NCBI GenBank assembly: GCA_041392475.1
Contig: JAWKLZ010000001.1
Coordinates: 310,001 to 374,000, forward strand
DNA length: 64,000 nucleotides
Origin: Chitinophagales bacterium
GTDB taxonomy: Bacteria > Bacteroidota > Bacteroidia > Chitinophagales > UBA2359
Direction of reading: 5' to 3'
Shown here: piece after piece, positions 27,210 to 36,423 of the stretch
Layout: each line of letters begins with the position of its first letter
How positions within the stretch are numbered: the first letter of the stretch is position 1
The notes under the pieces: model-generated
What the model was told of the DNA's origin: nothing
The model's input: only the letters and a program-made list of their open reading frames with translations
Databases searched by the model: none
Position numbers and translations under genes: made by a program

Positions 27210-28895
27210 ATGAGCAACACAGATACCCATACCTCTTTGAATTTCATTGAAGAAATCATCGAAGGTGATTTAGCAACAGAAAAATATGATGGACGGGTTC
27301 ACACTCGATTCCCACCCGAACCCAATGGTTACATACACATTGGACATGCCAAGTCTATATGTCTAAATTTTGGTATTGCCCAGAAATACAATGGTTTGAC
27401 CAACCTTCGATTTGACGATACCAACCCTGTCACCGAAGAAACAGAGTATGTAGATGGCATCATGAACGATGTGCGTTGGTTGGGTTTTGACTGGGAAGAT
27501 AGGCTGTATTATGCTTCTGATTATTTCCAACAATTGTATGATTTTGCAGTAGAACTCATCAAAAAAGGCAAGGCCTACGTAGATGATTCAACGAAAGAGG
27601 AAATTGCCGAACTGAAAGGTACGCCCACCGAAGCAGGTACTCCAAGCCCTTATAGAGACCGCTCGGTTGAAGAAAATCTCGATTTATTTGAGCGGATGAA
27701 AAACGGCGAATTTCCAGATGGCAGCAAAATTTTGCGGGCCAAAATTGACATGGCTTCTCCCAATATGCACATGCGAGATCCTATTTTGTATCGCATCAAA
27801 CAGCAACCGCCTCACCACCGAACAGGTGATGCTTGGTGCATTTATCCGATGTATGACTATGCTCACTGTATATCAGATGCCATTGAAGGGATTACCCATT
27901 CGCTCTGCACCTTAGAGTTTGAAGTGCATCGTCCTTTGTACGATTGGATTTTGATAGAATTGGGAACTTATCGTCCACAGCAAATAGAGTTTGCTCGGCT
28001 CAACATCAGCTACATGATTATGAGCAAGCGAAAACTGCGTCAATTGGTCGAAGAAAACTACATCAATGGATGGGACGACCCTCGAATGATGACCATTGCA
28101 GGTCTGCGTCGGCGGGGCTATACACCTGCTTCTATTCGCAACTTTGCTGATAAAGTTGGGATTGCGAAGCGGGAGAACGTGGTTGATATGGCCTTATTGG
28201 AGTTTTGTATCAGAGAAGATTTGAACAAAATTGCACCAAGAGTAATGGCGGTTTTGGATCCATTGAAGGTAGTGATTACCAACTATCCCGAAGGTCAAAC
28301 CGAAGAAATGGAAGCCGATAACAACCCTGAAGATGAAAATTCGGGTACTCGCATCATTCCTTTCAGCCGAGAAATTTACATTGAACGAGACGACTTTATG
28401 GAAAATGCGCCTCGCAAATATTTTCGTTTATCGGTTGGTAAAATGGTGCGTTTGAAAAATGCTTACATCATTCAATGTGATGAAGCCATCAAGGACGAAA
28501 ATGGTGAAATTGTGGAGCTTCGATGCTCTTATATTGAGAACAGTCGAAGTGGTTCGGATACAAGTGGGCTGAAGGTAAAAGGTACAATTCACTGGGTTTC
28601 AATTTCTCATGCCATTGAAGCAGAGGCTCGTATGTACGACCGATTGTTTACCGTAGAAGACCCTGATGGTCACAAAAAGGATGGAAAAACATTCTTGGAC
28701 TTTTTGAATCCCAATTCATTGGAGGTTTTGTCCAAGATTTATGTAGAACCAAGTTTGAAGGGTGCAGCACCTTTGACACACCTGCAATTCATGCGTAAGG
28801 GCTACTTCAATGTCGACCCCGATTCAACGGATGAAAAAATGGTTTTTAACCTCACCGTTCCTTTGCGAGATTCTTGGGCAAAGCAACAGAAATAG
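27210..28895 (+). CDS. glnS: Glutaminyl-tRNA synthetase
   Basis: A class I aminoacyl-tRNA synthetase that charges tRNA-Gln with glutamine. The 561 residues match bacterial GlnRS. The HIGH-type motif lies in PPEPNGYIHIGHAKS (residues 35-49), the KMSKS-type motif is YMIMSKRKL near residue 270, and RRRGYTPASIRNF and the C-terminal beta-barrel anticodon-binding domains follow. Its presence implies direct glutamine charging in this organism, which should make the GatCAB route for Gln-tRNA unnecessary. It starts after a 254-base divergent spacer with the Uma2 pseudogene, and a terminator follows. Confidence 0.97.
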   Translation: MSNTDTHTSLNFIEEIIEGDLATEKYDGRVHTRFPPEPNGYIHIGHAKSICLNFGIAQKYNGLTNLRFDDTNPVTEETEYVDGIMNDVRWLGFDWEDRLYYASDYFQQLYDFAVELIKKGKAYVDDSTKEEIAELKGTPTEAGTPSPYRDRSVEENLDLFERMKNGEFPDGSKILRAKIDMASPNMHMRDPILYRIKQQPPHHRTGDAWCIYPMYDYAHCISDAIEGITHSLCTLEFEVHRPLYDWILIELGTYRPQQIEFARLNISYMIMSKRKLRQLVEENYINGWDDPRMMTIAGLRRRGYTPASIRNFADKVGIAKRENVVDMALLEFCIREDLNKIAPRVMAVLDPLKVVITNYPEGQTEEMEADNNPEDENSGTRIIPFSREIYIERDDFMENAPRKYFRLSVGKMVRLKNAYIIQCDEAIKDENGEIVELRCSYIENSRSGSDTSGLKVKGTIHWVSISHAIEAEARMYDRLFTVEDPDGHKKDGKTFLDFLNPNSLEVLSKIYVEPSLKGAAPLTHLQFMRKGYFNVDPDSTDEKMVFNLTVPLRDSWAKQQK

Positions 28896-28930
28896 AATGT
28901 CTTCAATATCAACGAATTGAAAAATGAATC

Positions 28931-28980
28931 AATAGCGAGGGGTGGAAATCCTTCGCTATTGTTGTTTTTTGTAAACTCAA
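28931..28980 (+). terminator. Probable terminator after glnS
   Basis: AATAGCGA (28931-28938) pairs with TCGCTATT (28963-28970) around a 24-base loop, followed by GTTG and six T residues (28975-28980). It ends 4 bases before the next ATG at 28985, so the next gene's promoter must lie within or before the hairpin, or it is read by leakage. Confidence 0.65.
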
Positions 28981-28984
28981 TACT

Positions 28985-29317
28985 ATGATGGTCAATTTGT
29001 TTTATCCTTTCTTGATTTTTCTTGCTGTCAACATTCGGGCGTTTTACCTCATGTTTCAGGATAAAAAAACTTCAAGAGCCAATAATGGGATGTCGGGCGA
29101 AGGTAGGGTTTCGGAGGCAAGTTTGTTTTTGAACTCGCTGCTGATGGGATTTGTCGGAATAGGGCTTGCAATGTTGGTATTGAGGCACAAAATCAGAAAA
29201 CCTTATTTTGTTTGGGGCGTTCCTTTGACTGCAATCTACAATGTCTTGCTGTTCTTTTTGTTAATGGAAAAACTAACAGAAGATTACGCCTGGCAGTTCG
29301 TTTTTAATCTGCCTTAA
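28985..29317 (+). CDS. DUF1294 family small membrane protein
   Basis: A 110-residue protein with three hydrophobic segments (about 4-22, 46-65 and 75-95). The block RVSEASLFLNSLLMGFVGIG followed by LRHKIRKPYF is the DUF1294 signature, in which a conserved RHKTRK-type loop sits between two membrane helices. The function of DUF1294 is unknown; some relatives are fused to cold-shock domains, but not this one. The stop TAA (29315-29317) overlaps the stop of the convergent TPR gene in a shared TTAA. Confidence 0.8.
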   Translation: MMVNLFYPFLIFLAVNIRAFYLMFQDKKTSRANNGMSGEGRVSEASLFLNSLLMGFVGIGLAMLVLRHKIRKPYFVWGVPLTAIYNVLLFFLLMEKLTEDYAWQFVFNLP

Positions 29318-31209
29318 TCCTCACAATATTTGCTCAGCATTTGCAGGGCTTCATAATTACCCAAACTTTCAGCGAGTTTCCAGTCCGCACAAGCCGCTTG
29401 AGTGCGGTTAAGGCGGTGTTTGGCATTTCCTCTTCTCAAAAAAGCATCTTGATTTTTTCGGTCAATGTTGACGATTTGTGTAAAATCTCGAATGGCACCC
29501 TCATAATCACCTGACACAAATTTGAAGTTGGCACGAGCGCCATACGCTTCAATGTATTCAGGATCAATCTCCAATGCTTTGTCAAAATCAGCCAATGCGC
29601 CTTTATTATCATCCATTAGCCGCTTGGTGCTTGCTCGGTTGATAAATGCCTGTTTGAGTTCAGGGTTCAGTGCGATTGCCTTATTGCAGTCTTTTAATGA
29701 GGCTTGAAGGTCGTTGAACAAGACTCTGTGAATAATGCTTCGGTTGCTGTATGCCTTGCTGTATTTGTCGTCAATAGAGAGAGCCTTGTTGTAATCGTCC
29801 AATGCTGCTCGGTATTTACCCAAAAAATACATGGAATTTCCCCGATAATTGTAGGCATCAATATAGTCCTTGTCGAGTTTGATTACTTGGTCAAAATCCT
29901 TGATAGCCATATCATACTGTTGCAATTCATACTTTGCATAACCTCTGAAATACCAGCAGTTTATCAGACTTGGGTCCAACCGAATAGCCGTATCATAATC
30001 TGCAATAGCATCTTCAAATCGTTTGAGGCGGTACTTAGCATCCCCTCGATTGTCGTAGGATTTGGCAAATTCAGGATCCAACGCAATCGCTTCTGTATGG
30101 TCACTGATAGCCTCCTCATATTTGCCCAGAATATATTTACAATAACCCCGATAGTAGAAAGCACTCACATTTTCTGGGTTCAATTGTACGGCTTTGGTAT
30201 AATCGCTGATAGCCTCTCGAAACTTTTGCTGTTTGAATCGACAGTTTCCTCGATTGTTGTAAGCAATCGCAAAGGTAGGGTCAATGGCAATGACTTCGGT
30301 ATAATCTATCTCTGCTTGCTTGTATTGCTTGAGTTTGTACTTGGCATCTGCCCTCACATTGAAGGCTTTGGCATGTCCACTTTCTAAGTTTACGGCTTTA
30401 GTTGCATCTGCAATCGCCTCTTCCAGCCTATCCAAACGGTATTTAGACAAGGCTCGAAAATAGTAAGAATCTACTTCATTGGGCATTTGCTGAATCGCAT
30501 AATTGAAGTCACTAATGGCTGCCTCGTATTTTCTCTGCATAAAATTGGCATAGGCACGGTAAAAATAGGCTTTGCTGTAATTGGGGTCTATCTGCAATAA
30601 ATGGTTGAAATCCTTCAAACAAGCTGCAAAATCGTCCGTTTTGAAGTACAATACACCTCGGTAATAATAGGCATTGGTATTTTTGGGATCCAATTTTATC
30701 GCCATATCGAAGTCTTTGAGAGCAGCTATGTTTTTCCTTTGTTGGTACAAAACATTGCCCCGATTTCCGTAAGCAATCGAATATTCGGGGTCCAACTCAA
30801 TCGCCTTGTCAAAATCTATTTTTGCAGCATCATATTGCTGCAATTGATAGTAAGTCAAACCTCGGTTGTTCAATGCTTCCTTGTATTGTGGCTGCAAACT
30901 CAGTGCTTTATTGAAGTCAATCACAGCAGCGTCATATCTCTTTAAATCATATTTGGCATTTGCACGATTGTAATATCCTTGAGCGTATAAAGGGTTGACA
31001 TTGATTGCCTGAGAAAATAAACTAATGGCAGCCTCATAGTCGCCCTTTTTGGCTTTGTTGCTACCTTTTTGGTTGAGTTCTTCTACGTTTTGAGCATACG
31101 TTGCTTGAAAAATCGTGAAGCACAACAAAAAAAAGAAAGCTTGGTATAAGGTGTTGAGTATGTTATTTTTTGGTAAATAGATAAATCTATTGGCGTATAG
31201 CTTTTTCAT
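29314..31209 (-). CDS. Exported tetratricopeptide-repeat protein
   Basis: A 631-residue protein. A hydrophobic segment at about residues 20-39 ends in ATYAQ and serves as a signal peptide behind an unusually long basic N-terminus. The rest is about 17 consecutive 34-residue TPR units with the usual W/Y, G/A, Y and P positions (for example AYYNRGNCRFKQQ- and AIALDPE-type spacing), forming one long superhelix. There is no catalytic domain. TPR superhelices scaffold protein complexes, here probably in the periplasm. It is the first member reached in a minus-strand cluster of three TPR genes (29314-36201). Partners are unknown. Confidence 0.9.
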   Translation of the reverse strand: MKKLYANRFIYLPKNNILNTLYQAFFFLLCFTIFQATYAQNVEELNQKGSNKAKKGDYEAAISLFSQAINVNPLYAQGYYNRANAKYDLKRYDAAVIDFNKALSLQPQYKEALNNRGLTYYQLQQYDAAKIDFDKAIELDPEYSIAYGNRGNVLYQQRKNIAALKDFDMAIKLDPKNTNAYYYRGVLYFKTDDFAACLKDFNHLLQIDPNYSKAYFYRAYANFMQRKYEAAISDFNYAIQQMPNEVDSYYFRALSKYRLDRLEEAIADATKAVNLESGHAKAFNVRADAKYKLKQYKQAEIDYTEVIAIDPTFAIAYNNRGNCRFKQQKFREAISDYTKAVQLNPENVSAFYYRGYCKYILGKYEEAISDHTEAIALDPEFAKSYDNRGDAKYRLKRFEDAIADYDTAIRLDPSLINCWYFRGYAKYELQQYDMAIKDFDQVIKLDKDYIDAYNYRGNSMYFLGKYRAALDDYNKALSIDDKYSKAYSNRSIIHRVLFNDLQASLKDCNKAIALNPELKQAFINRASTKRLMDDNKGALADFDKALEIDPEYIEAYGARANFKFVSGDYEGAIRDFTQIVNIDRKNQDAFLRRGNAKHRLNRTQAACADWKLAESLGNYEALQMLSKYCED

Positions 31210-31277
31210 GGAAATAAAAACATTTTTTGGCGTTTACTAATTGCTTTGATTTAATAGCAAGAAATATGCTAAATTTT

Positions 31278-31285
31278 CAAAGATA
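31278..31285 (-). promoter_or_regulatory. Candidate -7 promoter element for the exported TPR gene
   Basis: On the minus strand the sequence is TATCTTTG, which fits TAnnTTTG, about 70 bases upstream of the ATG at 31209. It suggests this gene has its own promoter within the 283-base gap after the first TMTC-like gene. No matching -33 TTG was found. Confidence 0.35.
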
Positions 31286-31492
31286 GCAAAAGAGAATCGA
31301 AATTGAGAGCGAAGGATTTCAAAGAAAAGTTAAATTTTAGAAAACTATGGTTCTGTGACAATTTTTGTGGAAGCAATAAGGACTTTGGAAGTTTCATTTT
31401 ATAAGAGGTTAATTTTTAGCGAAATAGTTTTTGATTTTGTAAGCAGCAAACTTCCGAAGTCTCAAATCGCAGATTTTGTCAAAGGACCAAAA

Positions 31493-33922
31493 CTATTTGC
31501 ATTTCTCTAGCCATTTTTTGGCTTGACCATTATTTGGATTCAAAGAAAGCAAATGCTCTAAATCAGGCTTTGCCAGTTCACAATTATTGAGTGTCAGGTA
31601 AGTAGCCGCACGATTCAGCAAAACATCTTTGTGGTCGGGATCAATTTCTAATGCCTTTGCAAAATCCTGCAAAGCTGCGTTGTAGTTCTTTTTTTGGAAA
31701 TTTACAGCCCCTCTATTGCCATACGCATTGCCGTATTCGGGATTCATGTCGATAGATTTGTTGTAGTCTGCAATGGCTAAATCTAACTGTTGTGCAGCAA
31801 AATATACATTCCCTCGATTCGTATAAGCGTCTGCTCTTTCAGGACTCAATGCAATTGCCTTTGTATAGTATTCGAGCGATTTGGCGTTTTGACCCATTTG
31901 ACTATAGAGCAGTCCCATATTGTAAAAAATATCGTAGTTTTCCTTGATATTCATGGCTTTGGTATAATCCTGTAATGCCAAATCATTCTGTCCCAATTCT
32001 CGATAGATATTTCCACGATTGATGTACCCATTTGCATCACTTGGTTTCACTTCAATCGCCTTCGTAAAATCTGCAATGGCGTTTTGGTTGTTGTTTAGGA
32101 GTTGGTGAATACCCGCTCGATTGAAGTAGGCTTCAAAACAATTGCAAACTTCGGCAGCCTTATCAAAATCCTGCAATGCCTTGTCATACTCCTTTTTGTC
32201 TCGGTAAAAACTTCCTCTATTGATGTAAACTTTATAGTCATCTCCATCCAATTGAAGGGCATTTTCAAACTCCTGCATGGCCAAATCGGGATTGATTTTT
32301 TTGTAGATATTGGCTCTTGCCGAAATTGCCTCTTGATAGCCAGGATCCAATTGAATGGCTTTGGAGTAATCGTTCAGTGCTTCATTGTTTTGATTCAGTT
32401 GCTCATAGGCCAATCCTCGACTGTAATAAAAAAGTGCTCTTGTCGGATGAATACGAATGGCGGTTGAATAATCAGTCAATGCCTTTTTATAATCTCGTTC
32501 ATCATTGAAGTAATAAGTCGCCCGATTCATGTAGCCGATCCAAGCAGTATCAGGAAACTTTGTCAATACTTTGTCCCACAGTATTTTACTGTTGTTCCAA
32601 GTCCTCGTTTGTTGAAAAGTGGCCACCAAAAATACCATGGCATACAAACCGAGCGCACCTTTGGCCAAATTCTGCCACATCTTGCCAGTAGGGTCTTTTC
32701 TTTGGAGGAGGTGGTGGAAACCCATTGCTAAAATAAACAACAGACCGATATAAGGAATATAGGTATAACGATCTGCTACAATAGCCACCCCAACAGATAT
32801 GAACTGCAAAACCAACGCCACCGTTACCGCATAAAACGACAAACCAAACAAAGGAATTTTGCTTTTGGAATAGGTGTAAACTGCCGCTGCAAACAAGCCC
32901 AAAACAACTAAGGGAGCAGCAAGAAAAGTAGAAGGCAAGTCGTCAGGATAAGGGTAATAGGCGACTAAGTTGATGGGAAAGAAGAACTTACCTATATAGT
33001 TGAGAAAACCATAAGCAGCATACGCAAATCGTTCACCCGGCGAAAATGCTTCAAACTCATTGATAGCACCTGCTTCTTTTTGAATGTTGAGGGCAATAAA
33101 TCCAAAAATCAAGGAAATAACAAAAAATGGTACTTTTTCAAGTAGCGTTTGTTTCAAAATTGCAGGATTATTTTTCTGCAATCTAATCCGATTCAGGTAG
33201 ATATCCAACAAGACCATTACCACAGGAACTGTCACAGCTACTGCTTTGGACAGTAGTGAAAGCATGAAAAATAGCAGCATATAAGCCAGATATTTGTGGG
33301 TAGCCTGGGGCTTTTTTTGAATTTTTGGAGAAGTCAAGCGTTTTTTATGGAAAACATGCCGCGTATAAGCGACCAAAGCGGCCAAATAGAAAAAGGCGTG
33401 CAAAACATCTTTGCGCTCCGAAATCCAGGCCACCGATTCTACGTGCATCGGGTGAATCCCAAAAAATAAGGCTACAATCCCCGCAACTTCTATTTTTCGG
33501 TTGCTAATCAAGTAGATAAAATAAAAAACAAGTGTGGTGTTGAGGAGATGTAGCAAAACATTGGTGAAATGGTACAAAAACGGTTTCATTCCAACTAGTT
33601 GATATTCAATTGCCAAACTGAGCATGGTCAAAGGGTGATAATTTCCTGCGACGGGTTTGGTGAAAATAGCTCCCAAATCGAATTTTTTGACAAAAGTATT
33701 GTCCCGCAAGTAATAAGGATCGTCCCAATTGACAAATCCATTGAAAAGAGCAGGCAGATAGGCGAGAAGGGTCAGAACCAATGCTGTACCCAACCAATAT
33801 TGCACCTTTTGATTTTTCCACCATACCTTGCGCTTACGTGTGCGAGGACTTGCCGTTGCAGAGTTTTGAGCCTGTTTGGTGGGCGAACCAATTCGTTGGG
33901 GTTTATTTTTTTTATTTGACAT
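31493..33922 (-). CDS. TMTC-like integral membrane glycosyltransferase with C-terminal TPRs
   Basis: With the ATG at 33920-33922 the protein has 809 residues. A basic N-terminus precedes about ten to eleven membrane helices (roughly 40-440). The first outward loop holds the acidic motif FVNWDDPYYL, and the motif GIHPMHVESVAWISERKDVL follows at about 155-175. These match the TMTC family (transmembrane and TPR-containing), whose animal members are GT-C-fold O-mannosyltransferases using lipid-linked mannose. About ten TPR units fill residues 460-805. It is thus a candidate protein O-glycosyltransferase with a built-in substrate-recognition superhelix facing the periplasm; donor and acceptor are unknown. 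It sits 29 bases after a close paralog. Confidence 0.8.
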   Translation of the reverse strand: MSNKKNKPQRIGSPTKQAQNSATASPRTRKRKVWWKNQKVQYWLGTALVLTLLAYLPALFNGFVNWDDPYYLRDNTFVKKFDLGAIFTKPVAGNYHPLTMLSLAIEYQLVGMKPFLYHFTNVLLHLLNTTLVFYFIYLISNRKIEVAGIVALFFGIHPMHVESVAWISERKDVLHAFFYLAALVAYTRHVFHKKRLTSPKIQKKPQATHKYLAYMLLFFMLSLLSKAVAVTVPVVMVLLDIYLNRIRLQKNNPAILKQTLLEKVPFFVISLIFGFIALNIQKEAGAINEFEAFSPGERFAYAAYGFLNYIGKFFFPINLVAYYPYPDDLPSTFLAAPLVVLGLFAAAVYTYSKSKIPLFGLSFYAVTVALVLQFISVGVAIVADRYTYIPYIGLLFILAMGFHHLLQRKDPTGKMWQNLAKGALGLYAMVFLVATFQQTRTWNNSKILWDKVLTKFPDTAWIGYMNRATYYFNDERDYKKALTDYSTAIRIHPTRALFYYSRGLAYEQLNQNNEALNDYSKAIQLDPGYQEAISARANIYKKINPDLAMQEFENALQLDGDDYKVYINRGSFYRDKKEYDKALQDFDKAAEVCNCFEAYFNRAGIHQLLNNNQNAIADFTKAIEVKPSDANGYINRGNIYRELGQNDLALQDYTKAMNIKENYDIFYNMGLLYSQMGQNAKSLEYYTKAIALSPERADAYTNRGNVYFAAQQLDLAIADYNKSIDMNPEYGNAYGNRGAVNFQKKNYNAALQDFAKALEIDPDHKDVLLNRAATYLTLNNCELAKPDLEHLLSLNPNNGQAKKWLEKCK

Positions 33923-33951
33923 CAATCAAAGAATCTGTTTTTTTGAATTTC

Positions 33952-36201
33952 CTAATTTCCCTTCAATTTATCCGCCGCCGCCTCTTCATTTCTACCCATA
34001 GCCTGCAATATGTCGGCACGAGTCAGATAAAAAGCCTTTTGATTGGGCTGCAAAGCAATCAATTGGTTCAAATCTGCCAAAGCTTTGTCGTATTGCTGCA
34101 ATTTGAAGAAAGCCTGTCCTCGCCAATGATAAGCACTCACATTGAAGTTATCGGGTTTCAATTCTATATAAGTAGTTAAATCTTCCGATGCTTTGTCGAA
34201 TTGCTGCAAAGTCATGTAAGTAGCAGCCCGGTTCATCAAGGCATCAGTGTATTTTTCATCCAGTTCAATGGCTTTGTCGAAATCTTGGATAGCCAAATCA
34301 TACTGCTTTTTTTGGAAATATGCTGCCCCTCGGTTGCCATAAGCCTTATCGTATTCGGGATTGAGGGAAATGGATTGATTGTAGTCTGCCATTGCCAAAT
34401 CTACCTGTCCAGCTTGAAAATAAATGTTGCCACGATTGGTATAAACATCTGCAAAATCGGGTTTGAGGGAAATAGCAGTATTGTAATCCTCCATCGCCTT
34501 GTCCGATTGACCCATTTGACCATACAAAATACCCCGATTGAAGTAGTTTTCATGGTTTGGATTCAGTTCAATCGCTTGATTGTAATCCGCCATTGCCGCT
34601 TCATTATTTTTCATATCTCTATAAACATTGCCTCGATTCATAAATACTTTTGCATCCTTTGGCTTCAATTGCAGCGCACGAGCATAGGCTTCAAGCGCAA
34701 GTTCGTATTGTTTTTGTTCAGCATACACATTACCTAAGTTATAGTGTGCCATATCATGATTGGGCATCAGCGAAAGGGCTTTTTCATAGTCTTTTTGTGC
34801 TTTTTCAGGTTGGTCGTGATTGGAGTAGTAAGCTCCTCGACTGTTGTAAGCCTTCGGATCTTTGGGATATTTTAGCATCACATCACTCCAAAGGGTTTCA
34901 CTGTTTTTCCAAACCTTGCAGCGTTCAAAGGTTTGATAGGTAAAAATCAAAGCTGCAAAACCTAAAATTCCCGTTGCGATATTCCGCCACAAAGCCCAAG
35001 AACTGCTTTTTTGCTGCATCAACTGATGGTAGCCATATCCCAAAATCAGCAACAAACCAATGTAAGACAAGTAGGTATATCTTTCGGCTACCAAAGCACT
35101 TCCGACAGTAATAAATTGAAGCACCAAAGCGACTGTAATGGCATAGAAAAACAAACCAAAAAAGGTCATTCGCTGTGATTTGAGTGTATAAATAGCAGCA
35201 CCCCAAAGAGCTGCGACGCCCAATGGTGCTATCCAAAAAATAGGAGTGAGTTGTCCTGTGAGGTTGGGATAGGGATGGTAAGATGATAAATGTATGGGTA
35301 AGAATAACTTAGCGATGTAGTATAAAAAACCATAAGAAGCATAGCCCAATCTCGAAATCAATCCAAAACGACCTAAATCACTGACCGCACCACTATCTGT
35401 TTGGATATAAAGGGCTGTAATACCAAAAAGTAGGGCAATGATGAAAAACGGGAGTTTTTCGAGAATAGCCTGTTTTTGAATTCGTCGTTTTTTGAGGAAG
35501 TCAATGCCCAGCAAAACGACTGGAAAAACAACTGCCATCCCCTTTGACAAGAGTGAAAACAAGAAAAACAGTAAGGTATAAATATAGTATTTTTGAGGAT
35601 TGGCTCGTTTCCCCTTAGCTTTGGCTGCAAAGTGTGTCAAATACTTCAGATAAGTAATCATTGCTGCCAAAAAGAAACAGGTATATAATACGTCTTTGCG
35701 CTCCGAAACCCATGCTACGGATTCAACGTGCATCGGGTGAATCCCAAAAAATAAACTTGCAACGGCTGCTATCGTTAGATTGCGGCGGGTAAGCAGATAG
35801 GTGAAGTAGAACACCAAAAAGACATTCAACAAATGTAAGAGGACATTGAAGAGGTGGTAACTGAAAGGAGATAATCCAGAAATTTGATAGTTAATGGCAA
35901 GGCTTAGAATTGTCAAAGGATGGTAGTTTGCCGCTACCTCTGTACTAAATATTTTTATCAAACCGCTGGGAGATATATCTTGAATCAGTTTAGAGTCAGT
36001 GACATATAATTGGTCGTCCCAATTGTTGAACTCTCCACTAAGGGCAGGAATATAGGCTATGAAGGTAATCGCCAATATTGCAGCCAATGACCACTGTACG
36101 GTTTTATCTTTCCACCAATTAGATGCCCTCTGTCTGTGTTTTGGAGAGGCAGATGTATTTTGTTGTTTTGTTTGTACTGACTTCTTTTTTGAGCGTGCCA
36201 T
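33952..36201 (-). CDS. TMTC-like integral membrane glycosyltransferase with C-terminal TPRs, paralog
   Basis: A 749-residue paralog of the gene at 31493 with the same order: basic N-terminus, membrane domain with FNNWDDQLYV in the first outward loop and GIHPMHVESVAWVSERKDVL after it, then eight to nine TPR units from about 450 to the end. A 29-base stretch encoding part of the HPMHVES motif is identical in both genes (33441-33469 and 35726-35754), which suggests recent duplication or gene conversion. It starts 222 bases before the divergent MoxR-like gene's ATG and is probably the first gene of the TPR transcript. GT-C transferase activity is inference from the family. Confidence 0.8.
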   Translation of the reverse strand: MARSKKKSVQTKQQNTSASPKHRQRASNWWKDKTVQWSLAAILAITFIAYIPALSGEFNNWDDQLYVTDSKLIQDISPSGLIKIFSTEVAANYHPLTILSLAINYQISGLSPFSYHLFNVLLHLLNVFLVFYFTYLLTRRNLTIAAVASLFFGIHPMHVESVAWVSERKDVLYTCFFLAAMITYLKYLTHFAAKAKGKRANPQKYYIYTLLFFLFSLLSKGMAVVFPVVLLGIDFLKKRRIQKQAILEKLPFFIIALLFGITALYIQTDSGAVSDLGRFGLISRLGYASYGFLYYIAKLFLPIHLSSYHPYPNLTGQLTPIFWIAPLGVAALWGAAIYTLKSQRMTFFGLFFYAITVALVLQFITVGSALVAERYTYLSYIGLLLILGYGYHQLMQQKSSSWALWRNIATGILGFAALIFTYQTFERCKVWKNSETLWSDVMLKYPKDPKAYNSRGAYYSNHDQPEKAQKDYEKALSLMPNHDMAHYNLGNVYAEQKQYELALEAYARALQLKPKDAKVFMNRGNVYRDMKNNEAAMADYNQAIELNPNHENYFNRGILYGQMGQSDKAMEDYNTAISLKPDFADVYTNRGNIYFQAGQVDLAMADYNQSISLNPEYDKAYGNRGAAYFQKKQYDLAIQDFDKAIELDEKYTDALMNRAATYMTLQQFDKASEDLTTYIELKPDNFNVSAYHWRGQAFFKLQQYDKALADLNQLIALQPNQKAFYLTRADILQAMGRNEEAAADKLKGN

Positions 36202-36403
36202 CCTTTAAATCAAAAGGTAAAATAAAACGTGAAGATAGCAGAAATTGGATAAAAATTAATCATTTGAGTGGAGTCTGAAATAGGGAAAGGAACTATCTTC
36301 TTTTTTACTCTACCTAAAAAAACTGAACATTTTCCATAAAATAATGTTAATTTGCATCTTGTTTTCACTCACCGTATTGTAAAAAACAAGTTATTAAGTT
36401 CGG

Positions 36404-36411
36404 TAACTTTG
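36404..36411 (+). promoter_or_regulatory. Candidate -7 promoter element for the MoxR/Mg-chelatase-like gene
   Basis: TAACTTTG, an exact TAnnTTTG match and the same octamer as before ribA and glnS, lies 13 bases before the ATG at 36424. The transcript would be almost leaderless from that start. Confidence 0.4.
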
Positions 36412-36423
36412 CAAAATAATTAT

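Noticed and set aside
29704..30387. A 227-codon plus-strand ORF opposite the exported TPR gene
   Set aside because: It is the antisense shadow of repeated TPR codons; its product shows a 34-residue periodicity imposed by the other strand. Similar shadows oppose both TMTC-like genes.
29314..36201. Regularly spaced similar segments of about 102 bases that might suggest a repeat array or CRISPR
   Set aside because: The spacing is 34 codons and the segments are coding TPR units; there are no identical short repeats with unique spacers.
36352..36423. Extended N-terminus of the MoxR-like protein from a TTG at 36352, and likewise for parE (to 51361), the C25 peptidase (to 58530), the PorP/SprF protein (to 52848), rfbB (to 25112) and the GMC enzyme (to 12830)
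   Set aside because: In each case the extension lacks family similarity or would displace a signal peptide or nucleotide-binding motif from the N-terminus; an internal ATG fits better.
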